The translations under genes were made by a program, and so were the position numbers. Of a DNA stretch of 64,000 nucleotides, positions 1-10,251 are shown piece after piece. The DNA is from Obelidium mucronatum (taxonomy: Eukaryota; Chytridiomycota; Chytridiomycetes; Chytridiales; Chytriomycetaceae), in assembly GCA_025765595.1 (NCBI GenBank), contig JAIVFH010000046.1:186001-250000 (forward strand), in the 5' to 3' direction. Under the pieces are notes generated by a model, which saw only the letters and a program-made list of their open reading frames with translations, was not told the origin of the DNA and made no database searches. Each line of letters opens with the position of its first letter. The first letter of the stretch is position 1.

Positions 1-659
1 GAGACTGAGAGTCTAATCTCTCCTATAATTCTAACTGTTGCATGAAGTCGAATAAACTTCTTAAATTGTAATTTTTCTTCAGTTTCACGCTTGTGGCTTA
101 TGGCTTGTTCGGTTTCACAAAAAACGCGACAATAACAGGAGAATAATGATCAGCATGGCGATCTCCTGAGATTTCATATCTCATACCAACTCCCGGAGAC
201 ACTTTGTTAGAGTCAAAAGAGGTGATCGGGCAGGCGATTATTGCTCTAATCAATTTAATTTTACTTGCCAGCCACATCCCAGCCACATGGATGGATACAA
301 ATTCGAGTAAACGACTCAATCCAAACCCAAATCCAATTCGACTAACAAACCGACTAACAAACCGACTAATCACTGATAAGCACATGTTATCCAACTGTAT
401 TCAACCCGACGCCAAGGCAGCATGCGTGTTAACACCAAGGCTCAGAACTCTTGTTTAGAAGCATTATCAATCGAGCATTGCCTTTTACAATTTTTGATTG
501 ATGACTTGCCGCTTGGGGTCGAACGTAACGCCGTTCGGCTTACGTATTCTCCAATTTTGTGGCTGGCAGCGGTCGAACCCATAAAACACGGAAGGATAAA
601 AACACAATCCGAAACAAGCGAAAACATTCAAAAAGAATCTTTTAAAACTCATTCATAAA
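1..659. other. Intergenic stretch, no supported gene
   Basis: No reading frame here has convincing protein features. The only structure seen is a short 12-bp tandem repeat, about two and a half copies of cgactaacaaac at about 339-368. The last ~150 bases probably hold the promoter and leader of the gene starting at 660. The left end may contain the tail of a gene that lies outside the window, but nothing confirms this. Confidence 0.5.
339..368. repeat. 12-bp tandem repeat, ~2.5 copies
   Basis: The unit cgactaacaaac is repeated directly and followed by a partial third copy. It is short and probably arose by slippage. Confidence 0.6.
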
Positions 660-1207
660 ATGTCTTCTGCTGCTGCTACTGCTCTTGCTGCTTTCAATGC
701 AAACAATGCTGCCATCGTCGCTTCTGAATGGTGCATTGCCACTTGCATTGGCCCCCAAACTGGCGTCGGTATGAAAGCGGTAAGAAAGTTCGGGAGTTGC
801 TTCGAGTAGTTTTGCTTACTGGTACAATATATAGGATATTGCCAAGCTTGATGCCAGATCCCTTGAATATGCTTGTGCCAACAGCGACCTTGTCAAGACT
901 TCCTTGACCACGTGTGCTGCTCAATGCAACAACAACAACATCACTGATTCCCAAAAGGAAAAGCTCAACACTACGGTAAATAATTTATTGGATTTTCGTG
1001 AGGTAGCCGTTCTAAGCCTTGGGTGAATAGATCTCATTGTTGGCCAATTATTGCCAAGCTGCTGCCCCAGCCAAAACCACCACCGTCTCTTACATTCCAG
1101 TTACTACCACCACCATTCGCCCAGCTACCACTTTGTTGAGCGGTGCTTCCGAAATGTCCATCGGTGCCGCTGCCGCCGGAGTTGTTGCCCTTTTCCATAT
1201 GCTTTAA
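660..1207 (+). CDS. Small CFEM-like cysteine-rich surface protein
   Basis: Three exons (660-779, 835-975, 1031-1207) join in phase 0 at GT-AG introns of 55 bp each to give about 145 residues. The mature part has a C-x3-C pair, an AC, a second C-x3-C pair (TCAAQC) and a final YC. This resembles the fungal CFEM cysteine pattern but with six rather than eight cysteines. A Thr/Pro/Ala-rich stretch follows, then a hydrophobic tail (IGAAAAGVVALFHML) that looks like a GPI-anchor signal. The N-terminus is Ala-rich but a weak signal peptide, so an upstream exon could be missing. If it is a CFEM relative it would sit at the cell surface; its function is unknown. Confidence 0.55.
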
Positions 1208-1320
1208 GAGCCTCTTTTTTTATGAATCTCTGCCATTCTATACTTCCTTTTGTGAAATCATGAAATAACATTCCCTTTCTACTGTCTTCTTATTATTTAT
1301 TTGAGCTGCTAAACTCAACA

Positions 1321-2709
1321 ATGGTCGCCACAACCAAAGATTTAACCAAAGGGACAATTCGCGAACTCCGCAGCGGTCATCGAAGCAAGATTCTAAGTGT
1401 TGCATGGAGCGCAACTGGATCCAGATTTGCCAGTGGAGGATATGACCAGTTGGCCAAGGTGAAAACCCACACCCCACAGCAAACAGCAATAAGACAGCCA
1501 AAGAGCTGAAAGCGAATTCATGTGTGCTTTTTTCTTATTATAAGGTGTTTACTTTGGGAGACTGTTCAGCTTCGAGGATCCGCGATGCTGTTGCTGTTGA
1601 CCTCAAAGCTCACACGGCCGATATCGACCAAGTCAAGTGGCATCCCTCAGACGATAACATTCTGTGCACAACGGGGGCTGATAAAACACTGAGGCTTTGG
1701 GATGTTCGCTGTGAGTTGGGACTGGACTTGTCTGTGTAGTCTCTGACTCTTTGCTTCATCACAGCACCGGCAAAACCCAAAACTGTAATCAACACAGTTG
1801 GAGAAAATATTAACATTGCGTGGTCACCCGATGGAAACACAATTGCTGTTGGGAACAAGGTTCGCTGTCAGTTCTATTGTTCTCAACAGACTTCCGACGT
1901 TTCGACCCGCTGATGATATCCCTTGTCTATATGTTGCCAGGACGACGTGATTTCATTCATTGATCCTCGAGGTGGCGGTGGACCCGACGTAGGCTCGTCC
2001 GATTGTCCCTTCAACAACAGAACCGTCAAACTACGTATGGCATTCCCTCAAACGCGACTTTGAAATCAACGAAATCAGATGGGATTATTCGGGAAGCCTC
2101 TTTTACTTGACAACCGGTCACGGGACTGTGCAGATTCTGGACTTTCCATCGCTAAAACCCGTTTACTACTATTAATGGACATACCTCCAACTGCTATTGT
2201 ATTGAATTTGATCCTCAGGGAAGGTTTGTGCACCTATTATTTTTTTGTTATCTGCTGTAACGGATATAGACTCAACTTGTTCTCCTTTGCAGATATTTTG
2301 CAATTGGGAGCTCTGATTCCCTTGTAACGTTATGGGACATGGACGAAATGGTGTGCGTTCGCACGTTAGGGCAAATCGAGTTGAGTTTTTTGATGGGTTT
2401 TTTTTTTCGAATCTAGTTTTGGTTGAGATCTTAATATCAACACCCCACAAAACAGTATGCCAGTTCCGCGCAATGAGTTTCACCCACTGCGGTGAATTGC
2501 TCGCTTGCTCCACAAGCGACGATAAATTTATCGACATCTCTTCAGTGGAAACGGGGGAAAGTCTGCATACAATCAGTGTTGGGTCTCCTGTAGATACATT
2601 GTCTTGGCATCCAAGCAAGTATATTTTGGCGTACTCAGGGGAAGATGTGTTTAGTAAGGCTGGACGGGGTGGAAACGATGGGAGTTTGATTGGTATTTAT
2701 TCTTTGTAA
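1321..2709 (+). CDS. THOC3: THO complex subunit 3 (THOC3/TEX1), WD40 protein
   Basis: A WD40 beta-propeller of the THO/TREX complex, which couples transcription to mRNA export in the nucleus. Family-specific blocks occur in order: a WD motif ending LRLWDVR, GENINIAWSPDG followed by IAVGNKDDV, FEINEIRWDYSGS, and the C-terminal block with FIDISSVETGE. Exons resolved: 1321-1458, 1545-1710, 1765-1859, 1941-1971, then 2021 onward, with two more introns before 2460. Two single-base excesses break the frame in conserved blocks: one in GTTT at 2161-2164 (LKPV/TTINGH) and one in the CC at 2466-2467 (MPV/RAMSF). Removing one base at each restores family similarity, so these look like consensus errors. 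Human THOC3 has a similar length. Confidence 0.92.
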
Positions 2710-2834
2710 ATAGAGTGGTTAAACTTTCGCTCTCTATTGCACTGCAGTATATATCACCTCTTCCCGCAATCGAAAATTATGTTTTACTAGATACGGCACG
2801 AATAACTCAACAATAAGAAAATCCATCTCAGGGT

Positions 2835-4137
2835 TTATTTTTTTGGTAGATCTACCTTTCCTGATTCCAAAAGAAGTACCAAGACAGGCATGTGTCTATT
2901 CTCCAAAGGCTTCCGAAGGGCAAAATTATCAACAGCTGCTGGATTCACTTTGCTAGATCCAAGAAGAAGTTCGACGTTGTTTGCATGACCATTCTGCGAA
3001 GCCATTCGGATGGCTCGATCATTTGCTGCGCCAGGGTCAACCAGGTCTGATTCCAGTAATAGTCGAACTATGTTGTAATGGCCATTGGCCGACGCATTCT
3101 TGATGGCACCGTTATGACCCACTGCTGGATTCACTCCCTTTTCCAACAAAACCTTTACTACATTTATATGGCCATTTCTTGATGCCCATCGAATGGGAGA
3201 GTTGTTATTGACAGCAGGATCAACCTTCCCACAATCCAATAAGAGCTTGACGACATTTTCATGTCCTTCGCGTGCTGCATAGCAAATGGCATGGTGATCT
3301 TTTGCCGCTGGATCCACCTTTCCCGATTCCAATAAAGCTTGAACAACACCAAGGTGCTTGTTCTCACATGCCTTTCGAATGGCGGAATTGTTATTATCTG
3401 CTGCGTTCACTTTTCCAGATTCAAGAAGCAGCTCAACGACTTTTGTATGACCATTTTGCGAAGCCATTCGAATCGCCTGGTTGTCAACCGCGCCAGGATC
3501 CACAGTGCTCGATTCCAGTAATAGTCGAACCAGGTCAACATTCCCTTTCTCTGACGCAGTCCGAATGGCATAGTTTTTCCCGGCCGTTGGATCCACGTTT
3601 CCAGATTTAAGCAAAAGCTCGAAAAATTTTGCATCCTTCCTTCTGCAAAGCATATCGAAGAGCGGAGCAGCTATAACCGTCAGGATCTTCTTTGGTTGAT
3701 GGATATAGTACTTGAAGCATGGCAATTTCAGCATCAGGCTGGTTGTTGTCTTTTGCTAAGTATAGGGTACTATACTTGGACGTCAACGTCCACTCCTTTA
3801 AGCTACATTGAACAGCTTCGACATATTGCTTAGCCTTGAAGGAAGGCAGACGATGGAAATGGGTCTGGCAGCCGAGCTCTTTGCAACAATAAAAGAGCGC
3901 TTGGTAGCTGACTGGTGTCCAATTCCAACGGATAGTTTTGCGTCGGTAAAAGAATAGCACCTGACCAGCGCGAATTAGATATAGGATGTGCAAGTGGGCA
4001 AAGTGAATGCTGAAGAGGTGTTGTGCCAGCAGAGTTTTAGAAGCAAGTGCGATTGAAAACAGGTTTTCATCGATTGGGAGATACTTGAGGATATCTTCGA
4101 TGATTTCTGAAGGGAGCCAGGAGGCATTGCAGCTCAT
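2835..4137 (-). CDS. F-box-like N-terminus plus ankyrin repeats, frame broken
   Basis: The N-terminal ~60 residues carry an F-box-like pattern (LPSEIIEDILKYLPID...). A linker and about eight ankyrin repeats follow, of the type AIRxASxNGHxxVVxLLLESGKVDP. The two halves are in different frames. The switch falls near 3650, where KEG should continue into HAKFFELLLKSG and one base is extra or two are missing. The same architecture is intact at 20303-21553, and related paralogues lie at 47496-50550. Such proteins typically act as substrate adaptors of SCF-type ubiquitin ligases; that role is inferred. The break may be a sequencing error, as elsewhere in this window, or genuine decay of one copy in an expanded family. 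Confidence 0.8.
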
Positions 4138-4468
4138 TTGTTGGAAAGCAGTTGCAAAGCAAAGCGCGTTGTATTAAGTTTCAATTAAATATTTCAACCT
4201 AGCAACTCAAGAAATAACGCCCACGTGAGATTATTATTCGTGCTGATATCACATTTATTGTTGCTTGTGGAGGAGCAAGCGGCAACGAATTTATCTTCTC
4301 GTAGCATCCAAGCACATAGAATCGACATTGAAAAAATCACTTCGAGGAATGAACAATCTTGGAATCAATGAAAAGATACTATTCCTTCCAAGTTGATGTG
4401 CAACGTATAATCGAGGGTGAGTGGTGTCCTACATACTGTATTTGTAGCTACAGCTCGGCAGGACCTAT
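4138..4468. other. Intergenic region between ankyrin gene and coilin 3' end
   Basis: No coding signal was recognised. The upstream ankyrin gene starts at 4137 on the minus strand, so its promoter should lie here together with the 3' end of the coilin gene. A CACGTG palindrome (E-box core) is present near 4213; its use is unknown. Confidence 0.45.
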
Positions 4469-5876
4469 TTATTTCAGTAACCTGGGATCCACCAAATCCC
4501 TCCATCCCAAGGTAATTTTTCCATCCCCAACACCATTCAATTCATCCAACAATACATATTCATAATCCACTTGACCTTCTTCCTCCCCATCTTCCACTTC
4601 TCCTTCACCTTCAACATCATCATCCTCGTTCTCGGCTGGATTCCAATCGTAATGCGTCAAGTTCTTGCGTCGCCGTGGTGCCAGTTGCTTTGGCGGAGCT
4701 ATTCTCCCATTCTGTCCAGCAAGTAAAAGAGTCATTGTTTTTGTTTTGGGATGTATTTCAAGAATCGAAGCTTCCTTGAATGCAGATAATTGAGGGGTGA
4801 AATCGGAGCCCATTTCCAAGGTCTGAATAGGATTTTTTTTTTTTTTTGGTTTTAGAGAACAAGGAAATCAAGTAGAGGATGAAAAGAAAAGAAAGCCAAT
4901 TGGTAAGAAATTGGAGGAATATTAAAAAAAAAATACCGTCTAGGGCGGTAACAACACCGCCTTCGGCAGTGAGAAAACATCTCTCAAACCTTGAATGCAA
5001 TCAAACTACCGACAGGAGGCAAATGAACCGAGACATCAATTTTGGGAAATGAGGAATAGTCTTTGGTCAGAATCGTTACAGGAGTCGAGAATTCATCATC
5101 GCCATAATCAAGAGGAGGTTGAATCAATTCCGACTTTTTATTCTTGCTGGTGTTGTTGTGGTTATTGTTGGCTTGATTCTTACGACCACGCTTTCTGGAG
5201 TTTTCGACAGGAGAAGGAATGTCGTCATACAGTTCAATATAAGTGTGAATAGCTTTTGCCGGGGGTAGTTGTTTTGCAAGTTGTTGTTGTACTATTGAAT
5301 GTTGATATTGTGGTTGTTTTTGTACTTGAAGTTGTTGTTCTTTGGGTTGTTCTTTTTCGTGGTGTACTATTTGTTTCGGCACTGATTTTTGCTGCACTGG
5401 TTGTAGCGGTAGATCATTTTGCTGAACCGATTGCGATTGAAGTACTTTTTGCTGCACTGGTTTTTGTACTTGCAGTACTTCCTTTTGGACTTGCACTATT
5501 TTCACGGGCTCTTCCAGTTCCAATTTCGCCTTCTTTCGCTTCTTTTTCTTTTCCGACACTTCTGCTTCTTGCACTTCTTCTACGTCTTCTCGCTTCTTCT
5601 CCTTCTTCTTCTTCTTCTCTTTGTTCTCTTTTCTCCCTCTACACACTCGTCTTCTTTCGCGACCGCATCGACCGCATCGCCGTCGCGCAGCAGCGCCGCC
5701 GCCGCCGCCGTCGCAAGAAGCACAAAGCCGTCTGCTGACAAATCAGCGCTGAAGCCGAGGCCGAGCGCCGCCGCGATCTGCGCCGCTGCGTGCGCAACCG
5801 TCGTGGCGCCGTCGACGGCGACCGGCACGAGGCGCTTGAGGCCCAGCGAGGGAACAGTCACGCGGAGGCGGATCAT
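4469..5876 (-). CDS. COIL: Coilin, Cajal body scaffold
   Basis: The N-terminus (from 5876) has the coilin self-association domain pattern, starting MIRLRVTVPSLGLKR and ending in an LLRDGDAVD motif. A long Lys/Glu- and Gln/Val-rich disordered linker follows. The C-terminal Tudor-like domain reads DYSSFPKIDVSVHLPPVG then IAFK; an intron (4989-4823) joins it to TLEMGSDFTPQLS, as in animal and plant coilins. Between residues ~75 and ~100 the frame changes within an AAG/AGA-rich tract (~5595-5640); a consensus slip or a very short intron are both possible. The first ~240 bp are far more GC-rich than the rest. Coilin organises snRNP maturation in Cajal bodies; it is absent from the model yeasts. 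Confidence 0.86.
4935..4970 (-). repeat. Two diverged GNA-type mini-hairpins in coilin intron
   Basis: On the coilin sense strand the intron holds a gccgaaggc hairpin and, about 21 nt further on, an accgccctagacggt hairpin. They match the 20-nt-period hairpin units of the RRP15 intron (52894-53044), although the second has a CTA rather than a GNA loop. Confidence 0.65.
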
Positions 5877-5943
5877 TAATTGGAATTAATTAAAATTAAA
5901 ATAAAATAAAGTATTTCGCGTTTTATTATTTAATATGGAGATA

Positions 5944-7222
5944 TCACTTTTTGCTTGATTCATCTCCCTTCTTCCCATCAGCCGCTCCTCCATCTGCACC
6001 AACAACGGGAAGCAGAGCCCGCCACTTCTTCCGCACCGCCCAAAGCAAGACCAGCCTCCTTCTTCTCTTCATCTCGATTGGTGATCTTGTTTTGAATCAG
6101 ATTATGCAAAGCAATCACAGCTCGCACAAGACTACTCAAATACACCACCAACATCTCATCATTAGTCGTAACCGCAAAGCTCTTGACGGTTTCCAAGCGT
6201 TCCAAATTAGGCAGGAGATTAAAAATATCTTGCAGGTTGTACAAGATTTGATGGTTTACTGGAAGTTTCCCGAGAACTACTTTCTCGAGGTATGTGGTAA
6301 TGTCAGTGAGTCGATTGTGGAGGCCTTTCAGGGATTCAAGCTGGTTCGAGATTTGGTTGGAGAGAGTGCCAACGTCGTTGTCCTTGATGTCGCGGAGAAG
6401 GTGCTTCGACTCCGATTTCTTCGGCTTCTTCGGCTTCGATACTGGACGGAAGGTGGGCAAATGTTTTTGTTGTTGCAGTTCCATCCTGTTTGTTTTTGAG
6501 TTCAGAATATGCTCAATAACAAACAGAAGAATGGGACTCCTCACATCGTGAATCTCTTCAATTGCAAGGTACGCGTCGGTTGGAATTCCAACGTCTCTTG
6601 GCTTGACATCAATGATGACAAGGACTGGGTTGGGAATATATCGCTTAAAGAGTTCATTGATTTCCAGGTCAGAGGCACGCAACTTGGGTCCACTGTGGTA
6701 CCATCCAACCATCTTTTCCTTTGCTGCAATTTTTTTTTTTGGTTCCAAGTTAGGTTGTTGAGTAGTTCCACAAAAACGCGCGTCATAAAAGTCCATCATG
6801 AAATCGACGAAGCATCACCCAGCTAAACTACATTCCCGTGTTTGAAACTAAAGCGTAAAGCGAAGCATGGGAGGGAAGTCTGTAGAGACTACGCACCGTT
6901 TACTTTCTTGCACATATCATACATGGCTTCGTGGTAGTTGTGGTCCAAGTACCACACACTGGGATCCTTCTCGTCTTCTTCAAAGGCACTTGAAAAATAT
7001 AAATTGCATTCATAATTAAGCATTATTTACGTTCAGTAAGTCGCAGGGACACAACTTACATGCATACGAGTTTGCCACATTCACAGTGTCCCCATTCACT
7101 TGACCCAACAAGACTCCCACAACTCGCTTTGAAGTGTTTCGCGCGACTCGGAAGAAGTGGTCAACGACACTCAAAAGTACAAGTGGATGGACAACGACTT
7201 TTGTCGGCTTTGATTCGACCAT
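5944..7222 (-). CDS. RPN8: 26S proteasome regulatory subunit RPN8 (PSMD7)
   Basis: A lid subunit of the 19S proteasome that dimerises with the deubiquitinase RPN11. Exon 1 (from 7222) reads [18 protein letters not shown] and VVGVLLGQ. Later exons carry [28 protein letters not shown] and [14 protein letters not shown]. The JAMM zinc motif is degenerate (HSGP instead of HSHP), as expected for the non-catalytic MPN protein of the pair. Two frame breaks are seen. One T is missing in the TTT at 6982-6984, so exon 2 should read [19 protein letters not shown]. One base is extra at 6010-6011; removing it gives a Lys/Asp-rich tail ending [11 protein letters not shown] with its stop at 5944. Both look like consensus errors. 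Confidence 0.94.
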
Positions 7223-7316
7223 CTTTTTTTTAATGCTTAAATATTAAAATAAAGAATATAAAATTAATAGTTAATAAACTGTTTTATTTTTTACTTTCTT
7301 TTAAACATTTCATTCT

Positions 7317-9504
7317 TCAGCTCTTTGCATAAAATAGCATGTAGGGCTGTCTGTCGTCTTCTTCGCGCGTGACTTGATGCACGTCCACTCGATCCACAAT
7401 ATCATCGTCGATTCGCAACCACTCTTCATTGTTTCGCTGTACATCACAAGTGTAGTGACCACCCGCTGCATACTTTCCGTGATGGTTTATCACTGTAATA
7501 CGAAAAAAAAAAAAATGAGAATCCAGTTTTGCCACACGACATGCAAACACAAGAAAAACCTGCGAAAAGACGATATTGCAAATGGATATTCTGTTTCCTC
7601 GCGTTCGGTGAAATCACTTCAGGTCGAATCTTTCAATCCCGCTTGAAATGACACATGCTTTCGCAGTTTTTGGGTTCCCCCAACATTATCAAACACGAAT
7701 CGCTTGATATGCAGAATCAAGATGGGCGGGAAATGCTCAATAAAGTTTTGCTTTGTGGCATCCACCTGTTTTGGTAATTAGTATGGTATTTTAGAGCTCT
7801 GAAAAATAAGAAATTACTCACGGGAACACCAAGTGCTTGAGAAGTAAATCCATGAATTGTCTCCGGTGTAGTCAAGTTCAGAAGCGCGTCTTCAATTGAA
7901 TTTATGTGGTCGGGCTAGTTGTGAGGCTGGGGATAAGTACATCGCCGATAGAAAACGACTCTGTTTTTTTTACCGCAATATCCAGTTGTAACGACTGAAA
8001 TGGCTCGACTGTAACGCTTTCTTTATCCCCTAAGGCCTTCAATACGGACCGCGTCCGTCCACCAAAAATATTTATCACCGGAGTTTCTTTTACTTCCGTC
8101 TAACCGACAATATCCAAGCATTAGAAATACGGAGGAAAATCAAAAAAAGACAAAAAAGTAAACCAGTTAAAAATTACTCACTGATCGCGTAACTGTTGTC
8201 TTTTTCTTTGAGCCCACCTCAACCCACGACGACGCGTCATTCTTTGAATCTGTTCCGTTCGGTGATTCTCTTCCTTCGGCATTTCCTTCTTTGCCTTCTT
8301 TTCGTACTTTTTTTATGTGTGTAAATTTGGAAGGATTCAATTAAAAAAAATAAAAATAAAAATAGTGATCGAGGAAATACAAACATAAAACCAATTCCTC
8401 ATGCAGTCCGTCTAATAAAAATCCCAAAAATTCTTCCGCGTCTTCTTGGCGACCCTTTTTTTTTGGCAAGAAAGCAACTTAGCCAAACAAAAAAAAAGAG
8501 AGAGAGAGAGAGAAAAACACAAATCCAACACAATCCTCACCTTAACAGAGTCGACATTCTTCATAGATCGTAACGCAGTGTGAACATATCCTGGCTCAAA
8601 TGAATCAATAACTGATCGCTTTGTAGGTCGCGAGTTTGCATCTTCCTCTTCAAACTCATTGAAAAAAAATATACTGACGAGGTTTGGTTTCAGTTTGAAG
8701 CAATTTTCAGAAAGACCAAGGAAAAAAAGAAAAAATTGAACTCAACAGTGATTCCATGATTGGAGTCTTTGTTTTGAAACTGTACTGAAGTTGCTTGGAA
8801 AGCTGCTTGATGAGGTTATAAAATGGAGGGCAATGCAGAAGCGGCTGTAGGATCACGTTCATGAAACACATGTTTCCCACGTTGAGAAGGCCGCGAGGTT
8901 TTATCAGACGAGAGTTGAAAGAGACTTGGTAGGATGCACAGAATTCTGGGGGAGAGAGAGAAAATAAGTACACCGACAAGTTCAAGCTAATAGGTGAAAG
9001 AGACATGTGAACATACTATCGAATGAGTTTGACGGTGTTATTTGTTGAGAGAATGGTGTGACGCGAGAAGCCGTTGAATTTGCCGATTCAGGTACTTTTA
9101 CTAAATCCGCCCATGACTTCTTTACTGGAGCTGGAGCAGCTGTAATAGCTACCGGTTCAGGAAGCTCTTCTTCTTTTGCTGAATGCGTTGGTTGCAAAGT
9201 TGGTTCTGGCTCCTCAGGCCGTCGTAGTTCTTCATCATCAGCATCACATCCAACACCATCAACGACATCGGCTTCTATCAGCGCTATCCGAGGCTCTTCT
9301 GTTTGAACTATCGCATCCGTCGACGCCCATCCAAAGCCCTGAAATCGGCCAGTTAGAGAGAGTCCAAGTGTTCTGCCACTTTCAGTCTTTTTTACCCTCG
9401 AGTTGAACGGAAACACCTTCGTTGCCTTCGAAACATCCAAAACTTGCTCAACTTCAAACGCTGAAATCGAACCAAACTGTAATCGTCCGGTGTTGCGTTG
9501 TCAT
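7317..9504 (-). CDS. UBP3: Ubiquitin carboxyl-terminal hydrolase, UBP3/USP10 family
   Basis: A thiol deubiquitinase. The Cys box is [20 protein letters not shown] (near 8880) and the His box is [11 protein letters not shown] (near 7440). In between lie [34 protein letters not shown] and [18 protein letters not shown]. These spacers and the C-terminal [17 protein letters not shown] are specific to the USP10/Ubp3 group. Near 7640 two missing single bases (about 7644 and 7618) disturb the frame; corrected, the text reads [20 protein letters not shown] and then YRLFAVINHHG. The N-terminus is disordered and contains [12 protein letters not shown], which resembles the G3BP-binding start of USP10. 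The start is uncertain: an ATG at 9504 needs one indel, and an in-frame alternative begins near 9440 without a clear ATG. In other species the family edits ubiquitin on ribosomes and stress-granule proteins. Confidence 0.88.
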
Positions 9505-9539
9505 TGAATTCCCTTTTTTTTGGGGGGCCAAGTTTAAAA

Positions 9540-10190
9540 GAAGACAAAATGGAGGACTGACCTTTTTACAGTCTTTCCACCCGAGATTAGTTACTGAACT
9601 ATTCGCCTGGATTTGCCACATATTTTGTTCCTACCTACCGCCTACTTTCCAGAGCCTTCAGTGTCTGTCTCGCTTCACAATCATTCGCTTTTGCAAAGCT
9701 AAAGCGCACTTCTTCCCCTACCGCACTTCTTTATATCACTGGAAACGACTACTTTCCTTGCAGACAAGACGACATTGATGGTGTTTGGTTCTGGTGCTGC
9801 ACGTCCCATTCCTTACCCTCATTGGCTATTTCACACTCTTGAAACCAAGTAACCGTGAAGTGTTCCTCCCTCGTGGGGAAATTTCCGGTGGAATTCTGGA
9901 CTACTCGTTAAGCTGGAAAAATCGAATCTTGTGTCTGCTGAGAGAATTACGTCTGTCTGACTGTGAATTGAAAGGATCTATACCAACCGAATCGGGAACA
10001 TAACTCAAGAAACATCCGTACCGGTCCGTATTTTGCATCCGCGTTTGTCGATACTTTTTCAGGATAATTGGTTCGTGTGCCGTTGACCCGTTGTGTATTG
10101 ACTTGTTGCGCAGTTTTGAAGTTTTGCAAGCTTGGCAGGAGATGGCGGTGGTACGAAAACTGAGATTATTGGCTAGTAACCGTCACAGAA
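9540..10190 (+). pseudogene. Decayed F-box/LRR gene
   Basis: Fragments of the LRR family seen intact at 24775-25950 lie in several frames with stops between them. Near 9577 there is an F-box-like segment (TELFAWICH), and near 9945 an LRR segment (LRELRLSDCELKGSIPTE) is followed directly by a stop. Further partial similarity runs to about 10190. There are too many stops for one or two sequence errors to explain, so this is read as a pseudogene. It sits between the UBP3 promoter side and the 3' end of ABCE1. Confidence 0.55.
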
Positions 10191-10251
10191 AGTGAAATTG
10201 AATATATTCTTCATCAAAAAAACTAAAAAGCCCGTCCCCATCTCAAACAAT

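Noticed and set aside
5256..5889. Plus-strand hydrophobic reading frames opposite coilin
   Set aside because: They are the complement of Lys/Glu/Gln-rich coilin codons, which always read as Leu/Phe/Val-rich in antisense.
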